64,000 bases of DNA from Melieria omissa (Eukaryota > Arthropoda > Insecta > Diptera > Ulidiidae), in contig OZ020267.1 of the NCBI GenBank assembly GCA_963971225.1, positions 155,115,920-155,179,919 of the forward strand. The letters run 5' to 3'. This document shows positions 25,350 to 37,300 of this stretch, one piece after another. The notes under the pieces were generated by a model. The model saw only the letters and a list, made by a program, of their open reading frames with translations, did not search any database and was not told where the DNA came from. How positions within the stretch are numbered: the stretch's first letter is position 1; each line of letters begins with the position of its first letter. A program made the translations under genes and the position numbers.

Positions 25350-28300
25350 ATGGCTCAAAAATTATACCAGTTTATCGCACTTGTGTGCCTCTGGCAGATG
25401 GTGACCCGTGTGCGGGCAACTGGGTTAGTATCGTTGTCAACAAATTTATTATGTATTATGCATTGATATTTGTAACATAATAAAAAACATTCGAAAATGG
25501 AAAGGTTCTCAGGGGCCTTACGTAATTGAACCATCTAGACACTCAACTGTCTTAGAAATTGTAGCTGGATAATGCCAAGGCATTTGAAAATAAATACGCG
25601 TTATAGGCACAAATGTGATTGGTGAGTAGCGGCTAATTCCAATATGATTGATAAAACGAGACGTGTGCACCTTTGAAAGCCGGACACATTGTCACCTACA
25701 ATAGGACCCACACACGTACTGCCTGATAAAGATATCCGATATCCAGTGAGTCCTACAACTTCTCAGTGCGTTGCCATGGCGGGAGAAATTGTTGTAGTGC
25801 GGAATGACAAATGCGAAACGTTCATTTATTATGCCTGTCAGAAGTTACCGCAATCACATATTTAACGGTGCAAAGAACGTTCACCACATCAATTATCAAA
25901 ACCTGCTGCGAACCCTGGTGCCAACGACTTCTTGCAATTATAGTTTTAACTTTGTGAACATGAATAAATCTGGGAGGCAAATTTCCTAATTGGCGGCTAC
26001 TACGTCGAAAGACGAAGACGAAACCGGACCAAACCGGTTGTCTGTCTCACAGCGCGCATTTATTATTACTAGAGTTGCGGAATCGGTGAGTTTGTGTTTT
26101 ATCGCCGCTGGGGTTTGAGAGAAATGTAGTCGCAAATAGCACATCTAAATATTGGCTACGAAAAAGGTTATGCGCCCAGCGTATGCGTTCCGCAATTGCA
26201 CTGCAGTTCGCAACACAGAAAGTAACAAACGACCCTGTAACTTTCTCCAAATTTGTGAGCTTACCAAATACTTTACCTGCTCAAAAAAGATCGCGTGCAA
26301 AGTGCGCCAGAAGCATCTACACGGAATCATCACTCATGTTTTGTTCATTAGCGACGTCATATGGCAATAAAAATCATCTAGTGGCGGCGGGAATTCCCAC
26401 CACAACATGCATATATATATACATATGTTCATAAACATATATTTGTTTACTCAGTGTTACCGGTTTTCCCATCCCTCGACATGCCACTACAACAAACGGC
26501 GAGTAGCGGTTACAGCAGCAGTCATATGTCATCGAATTTGGGCGTTTCGAGAATAGTGTCTACCTGCCCGAATGGTGATCGATAAAATTACCATTACGAT
26601 GGCACGGGTAGGTAAGTGGCTGCTTACTCCTGATTTTAAACGTGAAGTCCGGTCATACCATTGTGCCGTCGTCTCAATCCCTACAATTGTAAGGAATTTA
26701 CTATCTAATTGGTTTTACTGCCACCTACAGAAACATAGGCAAATACATGCATATGTGTAATCCGATACATGGAGCCTTCAGCTCATAACTTCTTTCACGT
26801 GTACGTTGTCAGCACTTGCTTTATTTTGGCTCAAGCCGGTGCTTGATAGTCTACGTCAGAGGTTATCTCCTTGTTGATTTACTGTTTGTTGCTGTTACCG
26901 CTGGGGCTGAGATTAATACTGTAACATACGCACAGCAGCTGTGCACGAATCACAAAATGCACAATGAGTAACAAAAAACATCAACGTCGGTCGAACCGGA
27001 ATATGAAACATCTGGAAAAACTGCGTTTATGCAAGATAAATGCATACTTGAGTATCGATGCAGGATTTATACCCTTTTTTTGTTTAAATTAGTAATGAAA
27101 ATATACATATGTATGTTTTTCCATGTATTGCAGGCTCTACTCTATTGTCGGACCTGGTACGATTCGCTCAAATTTCAAATACAACGTGGTTGTTTCTGTG
27201 CATAAGGCCGAAGAGCCTTGCCAAATGAAAGTCGGAATTATTGGTCCTTCATACAATGATACTAAGACGATTGAGGTCCAGCCAATGTCCACACAAAGTG
27301 TTGAATTCGATGTGCCCGCTCTTAAGCCTGGCAATTACAATTTGACCGCAGTGGGGTTATCCGGCATAAAATTTGAGAATTCAACCGAGTTAAACTACAG
27401 GGACAACCAGCCGTTGGTCTTCATACAAACGGACAAGGCCACCTACAAGCCTGGCGATTTGGTGCAGTTTCGAGTCTTGTTCTTAGATGCAAACACGCGC
27501 CCGGCGAGAGTTAACAATCCGATAACAATCGCGATCAATGTACGTATAATTCGCTAGAATTCGTTAGAAGTCCAAAATTTCACCCCAACGTTTTTTCACA
27601 GGATGGTGCCCAAAATCGCATCAAACAGTCGAAGGATATTCGGCTTACAAAAGGAGTCTACACAGATAAGCTCCAACTTTCCGAACAGCCTGTTCTGGGC
27701 ATTTGGGAGATTGAAGTGAATGTTGGTGGAGAGAATCCCACCACCAAGTCCTTCGAGGTTGCAAAATATGTGCTGCCGAAATTTGAAGTATCCGTTGATT
27801 CAGCCAAGGATGTAGCCATCCCGGATGGCGTTATCAAAGTTACCGTTCGCTCCAAATACACCTACGGCAAGTCGGTAAAGGGCAAGGCGACAGTATCCAT
27901 AAAACCCTCCTACAACTACTATGGCGATAGTAACAATAATCTGGAGGCGGAGAAGACCATCGATATTGATGGCAAAGGCCATGTGGAATTCGACTTGACA
28001 AAAGATCTGCATGTTTCCCCCGAACGGACGTACGTGCCACCACTGAAAATTGTTGCTGTTGTGGAGGAGGAGTTGACCGGTAATCGACAAAATGCTTCAA
28101 CGTCCATTAACTTGCATGCCGAGAGATATCGTATCGAGTCCATCGACACACCGTACACATACCATCCAGATAAACCGACCATATTTAAGGTTGTAGTAAA
28201 AAACGTCGACGGTTCACCTGTGCAAGACGCAAAAAATAAGGCCAAATTAATCGTTGACCCTCCAAGAAATTACTTTTATCGGGGCCTAGAGTCCAGCACT

Positions 28301-31300
28301 GAAAAGCCTGATGAGAAATCATTGGAATTTGAGTCGAATCTAAACGAACACGGTATAGCTACATTCGAGTTCACCCTACCAGAGAACAATAACAGTTTTT
28401 ATTCGGTAAAGTGCAAGTTCATCGACACGATGTCTTACCTATCATCGTTGTCAAAGTTTACCCCGACTGAAGAGCAGATAGAAGTGCTGAAACTAACTGT
28501 GAATACTGAGAAGTAAGTTGCACCATATCCAATCTATTTTTCTATTACCATAAAATCCACCACGCTCGCTTGCAGACCACAATTCGGAAAGGATGTCTCG
28601 GTTAATGTACAATCGGCCGACAACATACCGTATTTCGTGTATACGCTGGTGGCTCGTGGAAATATTTTGAAAACCGAACGTGTAAATGTGGCTGAAGGCA
28701 CCAAATCACACACCATAAAATTCACACCGACTTTCGCTATGATACCAAAAGCCACTCTGTTCGTGCATTATGTCTTTGACAACAATTTGCGCTTCGAGGA
28801 GAAAGACATACATTTCGAAAAGGACTTTGAGAATAAGGTAAGACTTTTTCGACGCGTTTTTGTCTTTAACTTGCTGGTAATACATATTGAGGCTGGTAAT
28901 ACATAGATCGACATAACAGCACAGCCGCAGGCCAAGCCCGGCGAAGAAGTCAAGTTGGTCGTGAAAAGTGACCCTGACTCATTCATCGGCCTCTTGGGTG
29001 TCGATCAAAGCGTGTTGCTGCTGAAATCTGGCAACGATCTAAGTAAGGAGGACATTTTCCGCAATTTGGTGGACTTTGACACACACACACCCTACATTCG
29101 AGGCTATGGCCGCTACCCAGGTCAGGAGTCCGGCCTGGTAACAATGACTAATGCTCATTATCCGTACAGTGACGGTAAGTGATTATTTACGAATGCGGAC
29201 GTATTCAACGTGCAAAGAATATGATATTGAAAATTATCTCGACTTTATCTGACATACCCAGTTGCACTGAATGCAGCAATTTTATTTCAGTTATTTAGAA
29301 AAAATTTCCTGACCTATTCTTGAAAAACAAAACAGTTGAATACCAACATTAATATTAAATTGCTTTGTTTAATGCCAGTAAACCAAAATGAAGCAACTTA
29401 ATACAAAAATAAGGAATATGTATATTTGATCTGTTTGAAACCATACGTCAGAGCTGCGGCCTAGGAGGGAGTTTGGGTGCTGCAACCTCCCATAGGCTAT
29501 CAATAATCAGCATTTTCAATTACTTCACATACTATGCACATTTTCGGCCTAGCAAAAGGTCTTATTACTTTAAAACTATATAGAATTTAATTCCGTTGCG
29601 TTTTCGAAAGTTTGCTTTCTGAAGGAAGTTGCATAATTTGACTTGTAACTAGAGAACCAAATGAAATATATTTTCCTCTTTAAGACTTATTAAAAACGAT
29701 TTAAGAAACACCATGAGCGAAGGTAGACTTAATGGTCTTGCCTTGCCAGAAGAACTCTTAGACGAAATGCCCAAAACCAAAAATACCCTGCCAAAACAAT
29801 GTATGTGATTTTTAAAAAGTCTTTCGGATGGTTTCTCCGTCCTCAAAACGCTTTTCGGCAAAATCCATGAGATTCTTCCGAAAAGATAAAAGTTGCACGC
29901 TGCCAAATGAGGCGAATACGAGGAGTGGTTTGATGGTTTAAATGCGATTTTTAATTTAAGCAATATGTTTCTGAACAATTGATGGTCGTCAGTCAGTGCA
30001 CACTCTTTCTGAAAGCACTAATGGTCGGTTGAGATGCAATAAATGGATGGTTTCACCTTGATACATATAAATACATATTATAAATTATACATTCAAAGAA
30101 TTGTACCCGTCACCACTTGCCCTCACGGATGATGTTTTATACGATGAGCTCATCGAAACTGCTCTAAATGATGAACCCATTCATAGGGATATTACCGATA
30201 GAACCATCGATCCTTCTATATTCATCACACCCCAAGTACGCAAAGACTTTGTTGAAACCTGGATTTGGTACTTGCTCGATAGGTTAGTTTTCCTCGTGCA
30301 CACCCACCGCTAACTGCTTTAATATGATTAATCTTTAGCATGACCAGGCGCTGCGTTTATGCTTGTGTACATAGCAATTATGTGCATATCGTACTAATAT
30401 CCTTTTACCCGACCTTAAACGGTGTCAGATAGAACTCGGAGCTAACCTGGGATGAAGAGGATAGTCACGCTTTCGATGCCTCATACAACTTCTGGTTGAT
30501 AGTATTTGTAAAGCTTGTTCTAAAGGTTTTGTGACGGAATAATATATTAACAAATTGGTGCCATCGTAATTTATTAGAGCCTGATAACGAATCAGGAACA
30601 CGTATTATATCGCCGCTGCTAAGCCAAACTTTATAAAAAAATCTTACTACTCTTGCTGTCGGTTTAAAGAAACAGCTAACTTCTCACTTTCGAATGAAGG
30701 CGGAAATTGTAAAAATATGTATTTTTCACTTTGTAGTGATTTTTAACAGGTATCTGATGGCACGGTCCGGTGGTGTTGAGTCAAATTACCGGGCCAACAG
30801 TTACGCAGGCGTCCCCATACAGCCAGCTCGCTTTGCACCTCCACTAAGGAAACCACGCAAACATTTTCCAGAAACATGGATTTTCGCAGACTACATTACC
30901 GCACAGTTAGTCACATATGTATATGTTTCAAGTGCATCTTCATATTTACATACAAAAAAAGAAGATAAAGCAAAGTAGACACTTTGTCAAGTCTAATTCT
31001 TGTTCTTCTCAATGCACCCGAACAAGTTCAAGTTGGTTTCGCACGGCAAGGTCAATTCGATTGTTAAGTGTTCATCATGCATAACCTTCCTTCCTCCCAC
31101 TTGGCCGAGCATGCATCCACGCAGATTCCTTACAAAGAACATTTTACTGTGGTTGGATATGGTATGAAAAATCGTGACGCAATCGCAGATAAGGATAGCA
31201 TAGTATTTGTTAATTAACAACGCCATTAGAAATTGCAATGCTGAGAAAAGCAGTAACACACCCATATATGTGACCTCCCCGCACATCTACACACAACAAT

Positions 31301-34300
31301 ACTGTCTGTCTGTCAATATGTGACTCACATCGAAATACATAAGTACATCTACAAGTATTGCAACTCCCTCAGATTCCATTGATAATTGAAAAAAAGAAAT
31401 TAAGAAAAAAAACGATGAATCTAATAAAAAGTGGAGTGAGTAGGATAAAAATAAAATACTTGATTTTCTCCAAGAAGCTCTGGAAATAGAAATAAGAAAA
31501 ATCATTGGCCGCTTTTAAGCAAAAACTCTGGTACGAGTTGTGATTAAGATTTCATTTACTCAATACGCCTTTTTTATTCAATATCAGACACCAACGGCCC
31601 CAATATTCTAATATTCTTTTTATATACCGTTGGAAAGAGGATTTAAAGAGCTATGATCCAAGGTAACACTTCATTTGAATTTTTCGTAAATACGAATTTG
31701 ACAGCCAATTTCCCAAAGTGTTTAAAATCGACACCCTAAAAATTTTTAATGTAAAGTGCCACCCCCTAAAAAAACCGCCAAAAACATAAAAATCTCAAGT
31801 AAAAATGCATGATTTAGAAAATGTATGAAATATTATTGAATTTAATTTGAATTAAATAGAAATAAAGAATAAAGAAATTAACAAACAAAACTGAACTAAC
31901 TTATTCCTCATGATAGGATTAGAGCAAAATTGGCTAAGAACACTTAAAATTCATTTTAATGACGATTTCGAGCAATAAAAAGTCATTTTACTGATATAGG
32001 ACCACAAAATAATGAAAAAAGGGGGGTGGCACCTTACAAAGAAAAAAAGGTGTCACTTTACACTTTTTTAAATAAATTGTTAAAATAAATTTGTTTCTTT
32101 TACGATATGCTCGGATATCAGTTCGGATTATGAAAAACTATTAAAAATTAAATCCAACACTGATTTTTACCTTAGTTTTTTGTAAGTTTTTGGTTACTTT
32201 TTCACCGCAAGAGAAACCTTCTGTTTGCATTTTTATGTTTTTTCTTAGCCAAATTTGACACTTTTCTTTACTCAGACCACGTTATTGCGCATGTTCCCTC
32301 AAAAACCACATTAAAATTGATGTTGACATATATAGCTTAAATGACAATAGGATGTTTTTTCTTGGATTGCTGGAACGTCGAAATCGAGCAGGGGTGGCAC
32401 CTTACAAAGAATTCCCCTAAAAATAACTTCCTTCAAAAACTCTGCATTTCGTGTATGCAACAAGTGTTGCAAACTAAATCAAAAGCACCGCAAAAACCGA
32501 TTTGCAATCTCAAATCCACAAAATTGTGAATAGGGCTTATATTTCGGTTCAACTCTTCCTTCTATCTTTCAAAACTAGCACACACACACACACACACACA
32601 CTCTTATCAGCGCTTGCATCTAAATTAGTCTACAGCTCAGTTAGATGTAAGATAAACGTGAGACCACGTGCGTAGTCAAGTGCCAACATTATATAGATGT
32701 ATAAGTATGGAAAATATCAAGAATTTTTCTTATAGAACCAGTAATTTTCTACGATGCAGTTCCCAATGCTGAAGAGGCCGATGTTTTAGACTCAGAGACC
32801 GAAGACGAAGAGCAAGTTGTAAGCTCCAGCCAGGGAGTACGATTGCGCCAAGACTTTTGCGAAACGTGGATTCATCTTGAGCAACAAAAGTAGATACTTT
32901 TTTTGTTAACTTGACTGCAAATAATGCCTTGGACGCCGCTTACATGCCATGCATGCCCTCACTCGCTATGATACATACATATGCACACTGGTGCACGCAC
33001 ACTTTTGATAAACTATACAGTACTGCGCTGTTCTTCGACAATTGTAGATATGTTTGTGCACATTTGGGACGGCGACGACGAGATTGTACCGCTAGCCTTA
33101 GGCGACTTTGAAAGAATCGAGCCGCTGGCGTCGGGCAGACAAGAGGGTACCCAGCTAGTCACAACAGCAACGACCAACTCTCCATTGCACTTGCGAACAC
33201 ATTTCATTGATAATTGGATTTTTAGCGAATCAGAAACGTAATTTGAGCACGTCTCCTTTCTGCATGCGTAGATGTGTTGAACAGTGTTAGGTGTTATTAA
33301 TTTCCATAGTAGATGGATGGGCTTTAGCTTACGTATGAAACAATGTGTTTTGTTGTACTTTTATTTTTCGTGCATGAGTAAATCCCGTGTGTGCATTTAT
33401 TAAACCCGGGGAGCTTTAACCCTTTCGGAAAGGGGTTTAACTTTTGAAAACAAAAAAACATACTCTTGGCAGAAATGTTGTGAAAGTTGGGGCTAGAAAA
33501 TTATGTGCATACTCATAAATTCTAAAATCATCCTTTTATTCGGGAAAATATGTATGTATATGTATTCAATTGAATTTTTTTGTGTGGGTCACAAGATCTG
33601 AATAATTGTTTTGAAGGGTATTAAAAACTTGGTGGGACATATTATCCCAGTAGTCCCGAAAGGGTTGAATTAGCGCTGTTCAGCCGCGTCAACATTGATT
33701 ACACCCACACATTTCGGCAGTGCGTGCGGTTACATAGCTTGAAGTGGTTTCTTACCTAAATGTGTACTTTCTTGCCACGTCTGTCGGCCTTTCATAAACA
33801 GTTACATATTTTTCCCCTAAGATGCCACATTAATATATTTCACACCGGACCCCATACCCGAGGAAGAACTCCTGTTGCATGATTTTGATCTGATTGCGGT
33901 GGCACATGATCTGGCGGAAGACAATTACAGTGATATCGACTACTTCGCCGAGCATCTCCGGACGAAGCCCAAAAAGCCCCCAGTGCATACAGATTACACA
34001 AACGTGTGGATGTGCACCGACGCTGCGGTGCCGTTGGAAGCAAAGTAATTGAACCAAGAAAAATCACCACAACAAAACTGCTGACTCGAAATGCTTACTT
34101 CAGTGAAGATCAATATGGCTTACCGTCCTTTAGCATCTCCACACAACTCTGACGTTCATTCTTTCTGCCTTTCTGCCGACGTTCATTCTATCAGCGTTAA
34201 TTCGTTCAGATCGTTCACCTTCGCTGCTTTAGCAACGTCCTCATACGCAGTAGTTTTCTTCTCTCTGTTTGATACTTACTGATGCATCCGTAGCGCTCGC

Positions 34301-37300
34301 GAACATATGCGGCTCCACATCTGTATACTTTCTTACTTCCAGTTCTCGGTTAGTATCGGCGTGTACTGTTCTTTGCTTTAAGTAGGTGTAAGTTCCATTT
34401 GACATCAAAGCTCACGGGTTACGGGTCACTTACCAGGGCCACTTAGGCGGTGGAGCGCACCAAACGTGAACATACATCCGATTGCGACTCACTGCATTTT
34501 CAGATACAATTTCAACAACGGACGTTCGCAATTATTTTAACCTACTCCGTTAAATAGGTTAACCCGGGACGTTAGATTTATTCGTTTAAAAAGTTAACCA
34601 ACCGAGGAAACACATTAATGACTAAAACGAAGCCAATATTAGATTGAAAGATGTGTTTTGGGGGAAAATGTCACGTACCACGTAACTTGTTTTCAAAGGA
34701 GTTATTCAGTAGTTAAATATGAAATTGACGTAATCCACGTGTGCACACATAATAGACACACGTGTATGCAATATGCACACATCTTATGCATAGATCTATG
34801 AAAAAAATATTGAGCAAGGAATGATTGTTTGAAAAAATTAATCAAAATTTTTATAAAGATTAACTACTCTGTTCCAACATGTAATCAAGATTGGGTTTTT
34901 GATCGAATTCGTTAAAGTTAACTCGTAATCGAATGACCTTTGAAGGCTTAGGAAAATTGAATATAACGCGCTGGTGTTGAAAGCTCAGTCCACCTTATAG
35001 GGAAATTTCGAGATTATTAATATTTATGCCTATAAGCTAAAACCGTATGTACTATCTGTTCTATTTACATAAGTATTTGATCTCAACCGCATTTTGCAGC
35101 GGTTGCAATCAGGCCACTTTTTGCTGTCAACGTTTCTTTTATGGCATTTCAAAGGCCTGTAGGTGCTCCTGGTGTGCCTGGACCGGCACTAGTGGATGCC
35201 GATGAAAGTGTTGCAGCGAGGCAATCGCCGCCAACGCGAAATTTTTTTTCCCGACAATTGGATCTTCCAAAATGTTGACAAGTAATTGGCTTTGTTTGTT
35301 GACCGCCTACCCGAACTTGAGTCCCCGCTTCTGATCATTCCGTATTTGCACCACTATTTCTTTGATTCTATATACGCAGTGGTTGTTGGTGTAGTTTAGA
35401 CGCATTTCAAATCTGCCAACATTCTTTCTTTTTCACGAATCATCTTATTATTTGTTTGTAGATGTATTGTAGAATGACAAAAACATAAAATAGCTCATTT
35501 TTATCTTTTAATTTTGCATTGGAAAGCGAAAATATCACATAAACCAGTCGCATCTGGTTCAAGTGGAGTGCCGATCAAGGGTGCTTCGGGCCACAAAATT
35601 CGAAATTGTGCCAATTTACCGATCCTTGCCTGCACCACCCGCCCTCCCGCCACGTCTACGATCGCAAGTACTAGAACGACCACCTTTACACCCAGCAGAG
35701 CCGAGCTACGTTTGCGCCAAAATTTCGCGGACAGCTGGATTTTCCGAGAACTTACCAATGATTAGTACGGCCAACCAGTCTCCCGACTGGGATCCATAAT
35801 ATAATATGTGTGCTTTGTGGGCTTAGAATAAGTAACTAGTACAATAGCGGAAGTGATCGTTACTAAATAAGCCAACTGGCTCTGTCGATATGAAATTGTT
35901 TGAAATATTCGTCGCTAAACTGACGAAATGGGAATGCTTTCCACGAAACTCTTAAGGCTGGTTGCAAAATGAATGGTGAAAATGGGATCGCTGGCAAATA
36001 CGAGTTGTGTGAATATCTCTGTTTCTGAATTAAAGCAACATCTAATATTGCAGGTGTTCCGTTTCCAATCCGGCGAAAATTCCATAGTGTATCGCCCTCA
36101 TTAGAAGCGGGTAATGAATTTTATATAACATCGACAGCACCGCCGGGAGTTTTCACCACCTTCCTGCCTACCGAAACTGAAATCACCACGAAATCCTTTC
36201 CGAAAGTTCGCAAAGAATTTTCTGAAAATTGGATGTTTTACAACCATAACAAGTAAATAATGCTTCGGTGTATACTAACCTTACTGCTGTTGGCTTCCTA
36301 AGACAAATTTTCCACGATAGCAAATAATCGTCTGCAAGCATAAAAGACCACGCATCCCAAATACTATTTAAAAAAAGGAAAATAAGGAATTCGCACAGAA
36401 ATAAATTTGGACAAATTGGAGTATTCATTACATTTTGCGTTCTCCTTGCGATTCATTTACTTGCATTTACTTGTATTGGCTGCACACTGCCAAAGACCGA
36501 ACGAACCAACAACTTCACCAAAGACTGCATCCAAATATGTAAATTGGTATTCGATTGCTTTAACGGCAGTTGCCCGCTTGTGAAGATGTGAATTTTTTTA
36601 TTGTTTATACTGTACAATTGTGTTTACGTGTATTAACTTAAGATTGGAAATACTTAATCACATATCATGGTCCTCAAGTTCCGTTCTGGGAGCAGTTACA
36701 ATTTCTGTTCAGTTTTCAATCATTGGAAGCACTGTAAACGTAGCGCAGAGGTATAAAATATGTAGTTGGTTTCTGAAAATAAATAATATATTAATTTTTT
36801 TCTCAAGTCTCAAATCTCGTTCTCTCACATTTCTTCATATTTATCTTAAGATTTCCATTCACCGGTCAATTGTCTTTCTGTCCGCTTTAGTTTCTGAGAT
36901 ATAGTTTAGCTATCGATTGGGTCGTGGGATGAAATCGTTTCTGACGGCTCTATATGAATGCTATTTAAGGAAAACATACATACATCGTCTCGTTTGAAAG
37001 GGAACTGCTTAAGCTACCGACTTGAGTTGAATAAGTTGTAATTGTGAGTGTCTGGGCTGTACAGTTGATCCACCACAGGCAAGAAGGTTGTAGTCCAAGA
37101 GTTGGACAGGGGCAGCGACAGAACTTAATCTCTACAAACTCATATGATATGTATTTGCATGCTTGTCACTAACAAACGCTAATATCATTAACTCTCTGTG
37201 TTATATGAGTAATGTTTTTCCACTATCATGTAGTAGTCGGCTTGTTGCTTATTTAAGCTGGATGTTCATTTGTCTGCTTGCACATCTACGCATAACATAT

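Noticed and set aside
35000..35009. GGGAAATTTC kappaB-like decamer in the bait intron
   Set aside because: It matches only the loose consensus, which is common by chance; the exact palindrome at 26389 is much stronger.
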